Shown here piece by piece: positions 18,153-27,253 of a stretch of DNA of 64,000 nt (position 1 is its first letter; each line of letters opens with the position of its first letter). This DNA comes from Marinobacter salarius (lineage in GTDB: Bacteria; Pseudomonadota; Gammaproteobacteria; Pseudomonadales; Oleiphilaceae), in assembly GCA_000831005.1 (NCBI GenBank), contig CP007152.1, forward strand, positions 4,154,001 through 4,218,000, in the 5' to 3' direction. The notes beneath the pieces were generated by a model that saw only the letters and a program-made list of their open reading frames with translations, was not told the origin of the DNA and did not search any database. Made by a program: the position numbers and the translations under genes.

Positions 18153-21100
18153 CAGTTGTCCTCCTCCGCAACGGTCGCACGAAGGGTTTCCATTACTTCT
18201 TTGGCAACAACCCGCTGGCCCTGCTCGCTCTGGAGTTTCTCCAGGCGCTCGAGAGTGACCCGGGCTTGAGACATGGGATTATTCGCCGCCGGTACCGGAT
18301 CGGCCGGTTTCGGAGCGATGCCACGGTAAAAGTCGATCATCTTGCCGACATACTCCGCAGCTTCGACTTCCGTGATGCCGAACTTGCGCATGTATTTGGC
18401 ACGCTCGGTTTTTTCATCTTTTTCCGTGCCCGCCAAGGACAGGTAAAGCGAGGGCGGGACGTTCCGAAACAGGGCTTCCATGTTTTCGGACAGAACAACG
18501 CCCTCGGTGTACTTCTTGGGCTCTTTCCGAGCAGAAAGCATGAGCTGCTTCTGCTCAATACTGAGGTTTTTGAAACGCGCAATTTCCTCGATTTCGTCCT
18601 GAGGCATGACCAGGGCAATCCACCACTCGATCATGTTGAGCATCTTGCGGGCGGAGTTAGGGAAGTCCCCCATGTTCTGAGTCGCCACCCACCACCAGGC
18701 ACCAAGCTTTCGCCACATCTTCACGACTTTGACCACGAACGGCGCCAGCAGTGGATTTGTGGTGATAATGTGCCCTTCGTCTGTCAGCATCACGATCGGA
18801 CGCTCGTCGTGCTGATGCTTCTCGGCAAGGTTGTTGATCCGCATCATTATTGAGGTGTAGGCGATCGCCAGCTGAGCGTTATAGCCCTCCCGGGCGAACG
18901 TCGCCAAGTCTACGATAGTCACGTCGGTATCCGGCCAGCCGTCTCCATCTGTATTGAAGACCTCGCCCTCGAACCCATCACAGAACATCCTTAGGGATTC
19001 CCCCATTTCGAAGGCACGGGACTGACGGTGTTCCGGGTAGGCCGGATCTTTGGTGATCATCCGGAATCCTTCCGAGACATCCGAAGTCATGGTGCGGCGG
19101 CCTTCTGACCTGGCGAGCTTCGCGCCATTGAGAATCGCATCCCGGATCATCCGCCGGTCTGCTCGGGTTAGCTTTTTCGCCTCCTCCTCTTCACCGCCGG
19201 TGATCATCAGTGTGGCGACAATTTCCATCTCACCCATAATGTCCCGCTGCTCGTCACCCTCGTCGTCCGAGCCCGAATCCTCATCCATCATCATGTTGGC
19301 CAGAACGTCCATGGCCGCACGGGCGCGAACATCCTTGCGCTCTGCTTCGGTCAGTTCGTCATAGGACTTAGTGATGTCACCGATGCGGATTTTCTCGGGG
19401 ATGTGTGCGATCAAGTCGTCTTCGCCAACCAATGCAGAATCAGAGACGATTCGCGAGCCAAGCAGATCTTCCTCATCTTTGGACAGCATCTGATCGGCGT
19501 CGACGAAAGGCGGCAGCGATACCCCTGCCCCAGGCTTGAGCTGAATCTTATTTACAGACAGGCCCTGAGACGCGAAATAATCAGCCAGCAGACCAAAGCT
19601 GTTGCCGGCCTCAACTATGAAAAGCCGCGGTCGCTGGAGTGCCATGATCTGGGCAGACATGTTGGTGATGTGTGCCGACTTGCCGGCACCGGTCGGGCCA
19701 AGAATGAGGCCATGCGCGTTCTTCTTGCGGTCATTCCCGTTGAACGGGTCGTAGGACACCGGCTCGCCACCGCGATTAAAGGCGGTCTGCCCCGGATTAC
19801 CGGTACCGCGATGCCGCCCGAAAAGGGAGGCGAGGTTTGCCAGGTGTTGGGCCCAAACCGGACGGGTCGCCTTGAAATTGGCGTCCATGCTGGGCTCGTA
19901 AACCATGGGCAGGTTGTAAATGTACGCATCGAGGCCAAGGGATTCGTCTTCTTCCCGAACCGGCGCGAGCTGATTCGTCAGCAGAATCGTACTGGCCGCG
20001 TTGGTTTTTTTGCGCAGGTCTTTCAGGTTTTCGCCACGCAGGTAAACACACATCATCGAGCGATAGATCTTGTGCTTGTTACCCATAAGAGACTTGGCAA
20101 CTTCGCAGTCTTCGCGCGTCATCGTTGCGTCGACGGACTCACCCTTGGATTTGTCCTGAATCCGGTTGATATGGTTCTGAACTTCGTCCTGAGGCGTGAC
20201 GATAATGGTCGTTGCGATCATAGTGCCTGGCGGCATCTTATCCATCATGCAGGAAGCTTTGCCGGTTGATAGGCCGTCCGGAGTGGTCGCACTTACTTCG
20301 CCGGCGATCTGGCCGATCTTGGGCGTCCGACGAATCTTGTGCACTCGTAAACAGCGGTGTGGGAGGCCATCAAACCACCAGGTTTGTGACGGGGCATCAG
20401 ACTTTGGCAAAGCAAAGAACAGGCTTTCAGCGAAATCATCACCGGCCGGCAAACTTTCCTCGTCTGGGTAGGACGCCAGTTCAACGAACTTCTGGCGATC
20501 TCCGTCGGTAAGCTCCGGACGCGGATTGAACCACTTCAACAGCCATTCATAAACTTCCTTTCCGCCATTACGAACCAGGCCAATTCCAGCATCTCGGAAA
20601 GCAGCATCCAGCTTTTCGATAGTGTCATTGAGCTCTTCTTCCGGTGTCATGCCCGCGTAGGATTTCCACTTCTCGGGCAGTCTCCGGTAGACAGCGAGTT
20701 TGATCCGGCGCTGGCCACCACTCCAGGGCGCATCGAGAACTTCTTTATCCTCGAACAGTCCGCCTTCCTTACAGATTCCGCGCAGATGGATTTCCATCGT
20801 TCTCAGCCATTCCTGAGTGAACGATGAATCCCGGCAGTAGTGCTTCGGGTAGAGACGCAATTTCTGGATGTAATCTTCCAGGTTGTCGTCATCATAGGTG
20901 TACTGCTGGATGATCCAGGGCCCTGCGGTCATTTCCTCGAAGCAGTCCTGAAGGGCGTCCTGAATCATATCCCGTCGATTCTGCAACCAGTTGTAGGAAC
21001 GACCTTCTGTGGCAATCGGGATGATGTCGAAAACAGCACCTACGCTTTTCCCGTCATCCAACAGCATCGTTTGAGACTCGCTTTGGAATTCATACCAAGG

Positions 21101-21274
21101 CAGTTTCTCAACGAACGATGAGGGGCGGCGGTAAATGCGCTTTACCGCAGTTTTCGTGAGTGGTTTGCGCTGCCCTTCCCCGTCATTACTGGCAGTCTGG
21201 ATTTCGACGTTCGGTTCCACCGGTTTCTTCGGTGCCGGCACCAGAATGTCTTTAATTGCCTTGGCTAAGTCCAC
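18152..21274 (-). CDS. traC: Conjugative transfer ATPase (TraC/VirB4-like, PFL_4706/TIGR03744 family)
   Basis: 1040 residues from a GTG start at 21274 with CAGGAGG upstream. Walker A GPTGAGKSAHI is near residue 528 and a Walker B-like strand PIVMLTDEGHIITTNP near 833, followed by the motif WVATQNMGDFPNSA. The N-terminal half has the VirB4/TraC fold seen in TIGR03744 members. An acidic insertion (DEDSGSDDEGDEQRD, about residue 670) is characteristic of this subfamily. It drives pilus biogenesis at the inner membrane and is the largest gene of the operon. The frame is intact, unlike several neighbours. Confidence 0.9.
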   Translation of the reverse strand: MDLAKAIKDILVPAPKKPVEPNVEIQTASNDGEGQRKPLTKTAVKRIYRRPSSFVEKLPWYEFQSESQTMLLDDGKSVGAVFDIIPIATEGRSYNWLQNRRDMIQDALQDCFEEMTAGPWIIQQYTYDDDNLEDYIQKLRLYPKHYCRDSSFTQEWLRTMEIHLRGICKEGGLFEDKEVLDAPWSGGQRRIKLAVYRRLPEKWKSYAGMTPEEELNDTIEKLDAAFRDAGIGLVRNGGKEVYEWLLKWFNPRPELTDGDRQKFVELASYPDEESLPAGDDFAESLFFALPKSDAPSQTWWFDGLPHRCLRVHKIRRTPKIGQIAGEVSATTPDGLSTGKASCMMDKMPPGTMIATTIIVTPQDEVQNHINRIQDKSKGESVDATMTREDCEVAKSLMGNKHKIYRSMMCVYLRGENLKDLRKKTNAASTILLTNQLAPVREEDESLGLDAYIYNLPMVYEPSMDANFKATRPVWAQHLANLASLFGRHRGTGNPGQTAFNRGGEPVSYDPFNGNDRKKNAHGLILGPTGAGKSAHITNMSAQIMALQRPRLFIVEAGNSFGLLADYFASQGLSVNKIQLKPGAGVSLPPFVDADQMLSKDEEDLLGSRIVSDSALVGEDDLIAHIPEKIRIGDITKSYDELTEAERKDVRARAAMDVLANMMMDEDSGSDDEGDEQRDIMGEMEIVATLMITGGEEEEAKKLTRADRRMIRDAILNGAKLARSEGRRTMTSDVSEGFRMITKDPAYPEHRQSRAFEMGESLRMFCDGFEGEVFNTDGDGWPDTDVTIVDLATFAREGYNAQLAIAYTSIMMRINNLAEKHQHDERPIVMLTDEGHIITTNPLLAPFVVKVVKMWRKLGAWWWVATQNMGDFPNSARKMLNMIEWWIALVMPQDEIEEIARFKNLSIEQKQLMLSARKEPKKYTEGVVLSENMEALFRNVPPSLYLSLAGTEKDEKTERAKYMRKFGITEVEAAEYVGKMIDFYRGIAPKPADPVPAANNPMSQARVTLERLEKLQSEQGQRVVAKEVMETLRATVAEEDN

Positions 21275-21277
21275 GGA

Positions 21278-21448
21278 TTACGCCTCCTGTCCTTGCGCTA
21301 TCTCGGGTGCAGGGCTATCAGCCGTGGCTGGGAAGGCGGCCTTATCACCTTTCCGATCCCACACCCGTCCCTGAATCAAATATGCGGTTTTCGTTCTGCT
21401 TGTCTGCGGAAGACCTACTTTCACTGTGTTTGGGTTTACGGCTCTCAC
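21278..21448 (-). CDS. Small coupled ORF between the lipoprotein and TraC genes
   Basis: A 56-residue frame starting at GTG 21448, two codons after the lipoprotein TGA, and ending at TAA 21278-21280, three bases before the TraC start. It reads MRAVNPNTVKVGLPQTSR and ends in an acidic Ala/Pro tail (APEIAQGQEA). It fills the only gap in this part of the operon and its stop overlaps the TraC ribosome-site region. I recognise no family. It may be a real small protein or a spacer that couples translation. Confidence 0.45.
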   Translation of the reverse strand: MRAVNPNTVKVGLPQTSRTKTAYLIQGRVWDRKGDKAAFPATADSPAPEIAQGQEA

Positions 21449-21451
21449 CCT

Positions 21452-21865
21452 TCAGTCTCCGAATCGGTTCCCAAGATCAGAAAGCTCTCCGGGAAGCGCA
21501 TAATGGTCCTTTTCCCACATTCTGAATTCGGTCAAATAACCCGGAATTGGAACTTCGTCCTGGGTCGCCAGATGCGGACCAACGAACATGTACATTTTCG
21601 GGTTCGGCAGCATTCTGAACTTGCTCTGCAACTGGGTTTTCTCGGTGCGAACGTAGTCACTGAGCTCCACATCGCCCTCGATCATCGGGCGGCGAATTAG
21701 CGACCGGGTATCAATGAGCTTGCCATCCCCAATTCCGCTCATGTGCTGGCCATAAACGGTTGCCATGTCCCTGTCGGGCTGCGGAATGAAGTTGTCCTTG
21801 TTGGCGCAACCTGCCAACGAGAGGCTAATCAAGCTGGTAATCAGAACGGCGCGAGAGGTCTGCAT
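21452..21865 (-). CDS. TIGR03751-family conjugative transfer lipoprotein (TraV-like position)
   Basis: 137 residues with a lipoprotein signal peptide (LITSLISLSLAGC). The mature part contains LPNPKMYMFVGPHLATQDEVPIPGY, the proline-rich strand conserved in TIGR03751. Its position between the TIGR03752 (TraB-like) gene and the TraC ATPase matches other GI-type clusters, where it is the likely outer-membrane lipoprotein of the core complex. The start overlaps the end of the upstream gene by about 41 bases. Confidence 0.75.
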   Translation of the reverse strand: MQTSRAVLITSLISLSLAGCANKDNFIPQPDRDMATVYGQHMSGIGDGKLIDTRSLIRRPMIEGDVELSDYVRTEKTQLQSKFRMLPNPKMYMFVGPHLATQDEVPIPGYLTEFRMWEKDHYALPGELSDLGNRFGD

Positions 21866-23307
21866 AGTGATTTACCTTTCTTCCTTCAGGGTCATAGTCG
21901 ATAGCGATTTGCTCAGTCACATGCACAACAATCTCAGTGCCTGGTTCTACATAAATCGCGTCAAAAGAATTGCTCTGGCGCTCGTCCAGCCAGTCCGTGA
22001 CTTCATCCAGACCGCTGGAAATGGCATCGTTTCGGGCGACAACAGTCGGATCCCCTGTCAAAGCCTGGGTCGAACCGCCAAAGGCATTGGTTTGTGTGGC
22101 AAATTCGGCGTCAGCTTTCGCCTTTGAGTAGGAACTAGCCGCTGTGAGCCCGATTGCTGCGCGAGGTAACTGGGTGCGTTTGTGATACGCTTGCCGGTTA
22201 CACAGGGGATGCCATACTTGTCAGAGAACCAGGCGATAGGCTCAGCCCCGGAGGCTCCGGGTTCAGGAAAGGTCACCAGAGTTCCGTCCTGGAATGTGAA
22301 CGTCATGCTCTCGATCTGGCCGCTGACGCAGGATAGAGTCCAGTCGCCCTTGGCAATGCCGGACATTTTGATGCCGTTCAGGCCGGGGATTTTGATTCCG
22401 TTCGAGGACAGGTTTTCTGGTCCCACCATGATCTTAAAGGGGTATGGATCAACTACCTGCCTCCCACCGGAATCCGGCCCAGCATCGCAGTCATGGAAAT
22501 TGATCCGAGCAGAGTCGCGTTGTCCGGAATCGTGTAAGCCTTGATTGACCGCTCTTCCTTACTCTTTTCGGTTGCGTTCCGCGCGATGCCTGCGGCCGGC
22601 GCCGGCAATTCATCTGGGTTCAGCGAGAAATCGGGCAAAGAAATTTTCGACGGATCCGTAGGATCGACTGTTGCCTCTAGCGGGTTCGTCCACACCACCT
22701 GGTCATAGTCCACCGGGGATCCGGTTTGATCGTATCCCAGGCCCGTCGGGATGCCCGCTGAATTGATGTCATAGCCATTGGCAGAGGTCTGGCTGCTTTC
22801 CTCCTGGCCTTGCAACTCTTCAAGACGCTTCTCCAGGCGAGCAACAAGGCCGCGGGTTAGATCCTGTGTGTGCTCAAGCTCACGCTGCTTTGCTTCGGCG
22901 TCACGTTCAGCATTCTGAAACCGATTTTCGATGCGCCCTTTAAGGTTGCCTTCCATCTTGAGCAACTTAGAGATTTCCTGCTTCAGGCGCTCGTTTTCTT
23001 TCTGTAGCTTGACCGAATCTTCGCGGACAGCGCGCGTCTCTTTCGTCAGTGTTCTCATGGTTTCAACCGGCGTATCGACGTCCACCCCGAATTCATCTTT
23101 CAGGTAATCGTCAGCCAGCGGATCTACTGCAAGCCCGTTGTCGACAATGGCTGGGCCCGATTCAATGGCGGATAGACCCTCCAGTTCAGAAGCTGAAGCA
23201 ACCGCACCGGCCTGAGCCTCGTCGGATTTACCACCTTTCATAATCACCACGAACAGGACGGCAACAACGACAACCGCAAGACCTTTGATCACAATGTTTG
23301 CATTCAT
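21825..23307 (-). CDS. TIGR03752-family ICE protein (TraB/VirB10-like), two frameshifts
   Basis: Three frames (23307-22453, about 22470-22150, about 22150-21825) join into one protein of about 490 residues. It has an N-terminal TM anchor (IKGLAVVVVAVLFVVIM), a coiled coil (residues about 75-180, ENERLKQEISKLL... ARLEKRLEELQ), a proline-containing linker and a VirB10-like beta domain (TIPDNATLLGSISMTAMLGRIPVGG... PFKIMVGPENLSSNGIKIPGLNGI). The C-terminus (PRAAIGLTAASSYSKAKADAEFATQ... DYQLD) is in the third frame. TraB-like proteins span the periplasm and join inner- and outer-membrane parts of the channel. Confidence 0.75.
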
Positions 23308-23316
23308 GTCGTGTCC

Positions 23317-24168
23317 TCAGTTCTTGGCGTTGATGATGGACTGAGTTTCCTGACGCAAATCCTGGTAATGCGTCCACGGATACAGGGTTTCCTTCAGAGG
23401 CCGCTCTGAAATCAGGTAGAGGATGGTGCTGTCTCCCGGAGTGCCGTTCGGCTCCAATGAGTGGTGCTGGAAGGTGGCATGGGAGAACGGGAGGTTCAGA
23501 TCCAGGTAATCGAGTCCAATAGCACGGTCGGAAATGTTGCGGACGTACATCGCCGCGAGGTAATAGCCGCCACCGCTGTAACCAAGGACCGGCTTGGAAA
23601 CCGTGGCGTAACGCGCGTCACCTTTGAAAATGCGAACCGCTCCTTTCACGCCAAGCGTGATCTCGGAGATCCCGGCGTGATCCCGGTGAAGTCGAGTCGG
23701 ACCATAAAGGCGCTGCGCGGCATGGCGTGTCAGATCGATCGGAGTGACTCGCTCCACTGGCTCAGGCATCGCCGCTACAGCTTCCGCCTCCGGAACCTCG
23801 TTGTCCGTTTCCAGAACAATGCGAACTTCCTCAAGCTCTTCCGCGTTTTCGGGCGCTTCGGTCGAAATCAGATCGAGCAGAATGACCTGACCGTCGGCCA
23901 TGCGACGGACCTGGACCCGCTGCTTGTCGAATTCCTCATACGGTTTGAAGTGAACAGCACCTTGGGCCGACTGGACGCGGAACAGCTGCTTCATCTGCTG
24001 CCCTTTTGTCACTCCAACCTGGACATGTGAACCGAACTGGATCGACCGTTCCTGGCCTTTATGTAGCTCGATCGTGACCGGCAGGTTTTGGTAATGAATG
24101 ATCTCTGTTGCCGTGACCGACCCGGCCATGAAACAAATGATTAAGGATTTCAGGATGTACTTACGCAT
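23317..24168 (-). CDS. TIGR03749-family ICE protein (TraK/VirB9-like)
   Basis: 283 residues from ATG 24168, just before the stop of the TIGR03746 gene; the open frame further upstream overlaps that gene and is not used. Signal peptide LKSLIICFMAGSVTATE. The mature part is beta-rich with the segments HYQNLPVTIELHKGQERSI (secretin-like TraK start) and RLYGPTRLHRDHAGI. TIGR03749 (PFL_4704-like) occupies the VirB9/TraK place in the core complex. Confidence 0.8.
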   Translation of the reverse strand: MRKYILKSLIICFMAGSVTATEIIHYQNLPVTIELHKGQERSIQFGSHVQVGVTKGQQMKQLFRVQSAQGAVHFKPYEEFDKQRVQVRRMADGQVILLDLISTEAPENAEELEEVRIVLETDNEVPEAEAVAAMPEPVERVTPIDLTRHAAQRLYGPTRLHRDHAGISEITLGVKGAVRIFKGDARYATVSKPVLGYSGGGYYLAAMYVRNISDRAIGLDYLDLNLPFSHATFQHHSLEPNGTPGDSTILYLISERPLKETLYPWTHYQDLRQETQSIINAKN

Positions 24169-24169
24169 G

Positions 24170-24844
24170 TCACTCACCCAATTCTGGAGATGTAGTGTTG
24201 GTGTTTTGGACGTCGTCGTTCTCGACAATGGCTCCCTCAAGACGACGCGGTTTTTTGTAGAAACCGTCCAAGGCAAGGCCCCAAAGATTGCATTCGGGGT
24301 CAACATCCCAGCGAACCAAGCGGATTGGGTAACGGACAAAGATGTCTTTCACGATTTCTGACCGGAAGGTTTCCTTTACGTTGACGTCGTAGAAGGCCAC
24401 CCAACTGTCTTTGGATTCGGTGTACACACGCTTGGGCGTGTATGGGCGATCAGGCATTTCCTGCAGTGCCCGGGTGCGGGTCAATTCATGATCGAGCCGA
24501 CGTTGCTCATAATCGCGCTCGAGTTCACCTTTAAACCGGGGGGTGATGTAGCAGCTCAGTCGTTCAATCTGCTGCTTGTAATCGTCCTTGCCATCGACAG
24601 GCCAGTTATTCATCTGCTGCCAGATGTAATAGCCGAATGCGTAGACGTTGAACGGATGCCGCTCGTTGATGCCACGAGTGGAGCCAGAGCGCAGGTCAGG
24701 CGGAATATCAATCTTGATCCGCTCCGGGGCTTCTTTCCATCCGAGGATGCTGTAAATCAGGGCGATCGCGAGAATCCCGACAAAGATTCGCAGTGTCAGA
24801 ATGTGAGCATCCCGTCCGTCGAGAGCCTTTTTTAAACGCGCCAC
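24170..24844 (-). CDS. TIGR03746-family ICE protein (PFL_4703-like; TraE/VirB8-like)
   Basis: 224 residues, one N-terminal TM helix (LTLRIFVGILAIALIYSILGW) after a short basic cytoplasmic tail, then a periplasmic domain with family segments PPDLRSGSTRGINERHPFNVYAFGYYIWQQMNNW. Periplasmic TraE/VirB8-like proteins scaffold the inner-membrane part of the channel. Start ATG 24844, 2 bases after the end of the neighbouring gene. Confidence 0.8.
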   Translation of the reverse strand: MARLKKALDGRDAHILTLRIFVGILAIALIYSILGWKEAPERIKIDIPPDLRSGSTRGINERHPFNVYAFGYYIWQQMNNWPVDGKDDYKQQIERLSCYITPRFKGELERDYEQRRLDHELTRTRALQEMPDRPYTPKRVYTESKDSWVAFYDVNVKETFRSEIVKDIFVRYPIRLVRWDVDPECNLWGLALDGFYKKPRRLEGAIVENDDVQNTNTTSPELGE

Positions 24845-24846
24845 TC

Positions 24847-25253
24847 TCAGTCCTCCGTTTTGGTTTTAACTTTCACTACCGTTCTCTCGCGGCGTATGTC
24901 CCAAGCCTGAGAGGTCTCGATGTAGTCGAAATTGATAAAGCTGAATTTTTGCTGTGCGATCTTTTTGAGATAGACGATGTGCAAACCATCTGGCCGGCGG
25001 CGCTTCAGCCTGTGAGGTATCTGCCAACCAGCAAAAGCGAGACGATGGCCATACCAACACCGATACCGACTCCGAAAAGTCCCCATCCGAATGGCAAGAG
25101 AAGAAGAACGGAAACGGGGATCCAGAAGACCAGGCCTGCGATTATCAGCACGACCACTTCCGTGTCAGTCAGGCCCCGGAAAACGACCGGCTCTTCAATG
25201 AGCCGGTCTGGGATGAAGTCGATTTCTCGACCCTTCATACCGATCTTTTCCAT
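24847..25253 (-). CDS. TIGR03750-family ICE membrane protein (TraL-like), frameshifted
   Basis: Starts at ATG 25253 with IPDRLIEEPVVFRGLTDTEVVVL, the TraL-like opening, followed by two TM helices to RYLTG. The expected C-terminus (GLKRRRPDGLHIVYLKK... SFINFDYIETSQAWDIRRERTV) lies in another frame and ends at 24847, so a frameshift occurs near 25010. The joined length, about 134 residues, fits the family. It is a small inner-membrane component next to the pilin-like gene. Confidence 0.75.
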
Positions 25254-25612
25254 TAGAAAATCACGGTAGCCGCTTGCGTCAGGAGGTAGACCACGAAGAC
25301 AAGCAACAAAACGCCCATGCCACCGTGCATACCCATATCGCCCCAGGTCTTCTTGCCTTCGCCAATCTCGTTGTAGGTCGCAATCATGTTCTTGGCGACA
25401 GCCAGAAACGCGATGGTGCCGAGGATCAGACCGAGGACGATGGCGATATCAAAGGCGTAACCTTTAAGCAGACCGATATAGTCGCCCTGGGCCGGTGCGT
25501 TGGTCGGGTTAGCGGTGGCTGGCAGAGCTGCCTGAACCTGAGTGCCGAATGACAGGAACGCCATTGCCGCAGCTGCTTTCATTGCCGTGTACTTCTGCAT
25601 TGCTTGTTTCAT
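25253..25612 (-). CDS. TIGR03745-family ICE membrane protein (pilin-like position)
   Basis: 119 residues: a long N-terminal leader (KYTAMKAAAAMAFLSFGTQVQA), then two hydrophobic helices (AFDIAIVLGLILGTIAFLAVAKNMI and GMGVLLLVFVVYLLTQAATVIF) around a short polar loop containing GEGKKTWGDMGMHGG. This architecture and the position upstream of the TraL-like gene suggest a pilin or pilin-like subunit, though in the GI system TIGR03745 is only described as a membrane protein. Start and stop overlap neighbours by a base or are tightly spaced. Confidence 0.75.
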   Translation of the reverse strand: MKQAMQKYTAMKAAAAMAFLSFGTQVQAALPATANPTNAPAQGDYIGLLKGYAFDIAIVLGLILGTIAFLAVAKNMIATYNEIGEGKKTWGDMGMHGGMGVLLLVFVVYLLTQAATVIF

Positions 25613-25674
25613 TCTGGATTTCTCCTAGTTTTTGGGATGGTGCTTTTTGGGTACTGCTAGGGTTACTGCGCTGG

Positions 25675-25932
25675 TCAGTTGATGATTAGGAAGAGCATCA
25701 CGAGGAGAACGAAGACCGCCCGCGCCCAAATGAAGATCATTTGTCCGGACTTAATCTCCTCGTTCGCCCAGTTTTCGTAGGCCTGCATGCAGGTCCAGGC
25801 GATGAACGTAATCACTGCGACAACGGCAATCATTTGGGCCAAGGTCAGAAGGTTCGCTGCTGTCATCCAGCAAGAGGCGGCACCATTGCAACCAGAGCCA
25901 TCCTGAAACCATTGATGCTGATCAGGACTCAT
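25675..25932 (-). CDS. TIGR03758-family ICE protein (small membrane/pilin-like)
   Basis: 85 residues: a short Cys-containing N-terminal segment (FQDGSGCNGAASCWMTAAN) followed by two hydrophobic helices. The SGCNGAASCW pattern and size are typical of TIGR03758 (PFL_4701-like), which sits between RAQPRD and TIGR03745 genes. It overlaps the end of the RAQPRD gene by 4 bases. With TIGR03745 it is one of two candidates for the pilin subunit. Confidence 0.75.
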   Translation of the reverse strand: MSPDQHQWFQDGSGCNGAASCWMTAANLLTLAQMIAVVAVITFIAWTCMQAYENWANEEIKSGQMIFIWARAVFVLLVMLFLIIN

Positions 25933-26240
25933 TGCTTGTGCTCGGTGTAGTTGACGCTGAGAGCGTCGATGGTTGACGGAACCACTGGCTCCATGGGTAC
26001 TGTCAGGTGATGCGTAATGCCGTGCTGGATCTTTCGCAGGTCACTCAACAGAATCTCGTAGTCAAACTGCGTCCGGTCAGAAGCATTGCTTCGGGCGCGA
26101 GCGTTCAGAACCAGCGCCTCCAGAGCCGCCAACTCGGACTGGATGTTTGAGAGCGCTTCACGCTCCGCCCAGATGTCCGCAGCTGCATTTGTGCTGGTCG
26201 CAATCAGGCTGGAAAAAAGAATCGTTTTGAAAACTCTCAT
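25929..26240 (-). CDS. RAQPRD-family ICE protein, first gene of the distal transfer operon
   Basis: 103 residues with a signal peptide (TILFSSLIATSTNAAAD) and a helical mature part. The signature region reads ARARSNASDRTQFDYEILLSDLRKIQHGI, a degenerate form of the RAQPRD motif followed by the conserved FDY...L..DL..I.. helix. It is the promoter-proximal gene of the unit that runs to traG. A 26-bp palindrome lies 69 bases upstream (26309-26334). Confidence 0.75.
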   Translation of the reverse strand: MRVFKTILFSSLIATSTNAAADIWAEREALSNIQSELAALEALVLNARARSNASDRTQFDYEILLSDLRKIQHGITHHLTVPMEPVVPSTIDALSVNYTEHKQ

Positions 26241-26308
26241 CGTGATCTCTTATCTGGTGAGTTCTGATGAGAGCGATTTAATCAGGCACACTTGTAAAAA
26301 GGCTGATC

Positions 26309-26334
26309 AAAAGGTCACAGGTTGGTGACCTTTT
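26309..26334. promoter_or_regulatory. 26-bp palindromic operator upstream of the distal transfer operon
   Basis: Perfect arms AAAAGGTCAC (26309-26318) and GTGACCTTTT (26325-26334) with a 6-nt spacer. The same architecture occurs upstream of the PilL-like operon (32966-32991) and the relaxase gene (42234-42259). Position relative to the RAQPRD start suits a repressor or activator site for the operon promoter. Confidence 0.7.
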
Positions 26335-26472
26335 AAAAGGGGAGGAAACGTGTGTGGACGTTGATCGGAATTGCGCCCATAGATGGGCTAATTGTGCGTA
26401 TTAAGTGGATCGTCAAAGGTAAGAAACGCTCGATATGAGCCGGACTTGCGAGCACCCAGCCGGAGTTTCGAG

Positions 26473-26500
26473 AAAAACCCCTCGTAATGAGGGGCGAGGC
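26473..26500 (-). terminator. Rho-independent terminator after the TraD-TIGR03747 operon
   Basis: CCCCTC (26478-26483) and GAGGGG (26489-26494) form a stem with a 5-nt loop; on the minus strand the stem is followed by TTTTT. It lies directly after the TIGR03747 gene and separates it from the next transfer operon. Confidence 0.75.
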
Positions 26501-26521
26501 TTGCAGAGGTTCAAACAATAC

Positions 26522-27250
26522 TCAGAGGTACTTTTTGAATTTCGAGCTCATCACCATTAAACACAGTCCAAACAGGACAGCGAATGGTGTGATCATATAG
26601 TTCGGATGGATGGAACTGGGAATCGCCAGGTATAAAATCCACGCGAGGGCAAGAGTCGGAATCGCAAACTTTTTCGCCCAGTGATAGACATAGCCAGACT
26701 CATTTCCACCGCGCCACCGCCTTAAGTCACGCTGCATCAGTCCGTCACAGACGCCAACGACCCCGAATAGCACGAAAGCCGGCATAGAGAGCATTAGCAC
26801 CGCAATCCGGACGAAGAACATGATCAGGATATATATGGCCGCCATCAGGTACTCATAATATTCGGCGATCACGCCCTTCATCATCAGAATAATCTGACCG
26901 TCGTTGGCGTCGGGTGTTCTCACCGACTGCAAACTGTCCAGCAGGCCAGAATCGACAAATAGAAAGCTGACCACTTTGGTAATGGTCGAGCTTGCGGAAT
27001 TCACAGCGCCCTCATTTGTTTGGTCTTTCGAGTTCAGCGATTCACTCAGATAGCCGATCTCCTGGAACATCATCTCTTCCGCATTTTTGTAGGTGGGCTC
27101 ATCCTGGAAGAAGCCCATGTTGATCCACTCTATGACGATCGACATGAACGCACTGAACAACAGCAGGCCAATGACTTTCAGAATCAGATCGATTGATTTG
27201 CCGACAAAGCCACGCTTCTGAGCGGGATGTTCCGATTTACCCTCTGGCAT
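26522..27250 (-). CDS. TIGR03747-family ICE membrane protein
   Basis: 242 residues with four to five TM helices (residues about 20-40, 135-165, 195-215, 220-235) and a periplasmic loop. The segments FVRIAVLMLSMPAFVLFGVVGVCDGLMQRDLRRW and GRESGYVYH-like GNESGYVYHWAKK are strongly characteristic of TIGR03747 (PFL_4697-like), which always follows traD. It starts 3 bases after the TraD stop. The role is unknown; an inner-membrane partner of the coupling protein is plausible. Confidence 0.8.
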   Translation of the reverse strand: MPEGKSEHPAQKRGFVGKSIDLILKVIGLLLFSAFMSIVIEWINMGFFQDEPTYKNAEEMMFQEIGYLSESLNSKDQTNEGAVNSASSTITKVVSFLFVDSGLLDSLQSVRTPDANDGQIILMMKGVIAEYYEYLMAAIYILIMFFVRIAVLMLSMPAFVLFGVVGVCDGLMQRDLRRWRGGNESGYVYHWAKKFAIPTLALAWILYLAIPSSIHPNYMITPFAVLFGLCLMVMSSKFKKYL

Positions 27251-27253
27251 TTG

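Noticed and set aside
19403..20269. Long plus-strand ORF (288 codons) inside the TraC gene
   Set aside because: It is antisense to an intact ATPase with Walker motifs and its translation shows no recognisable domain.
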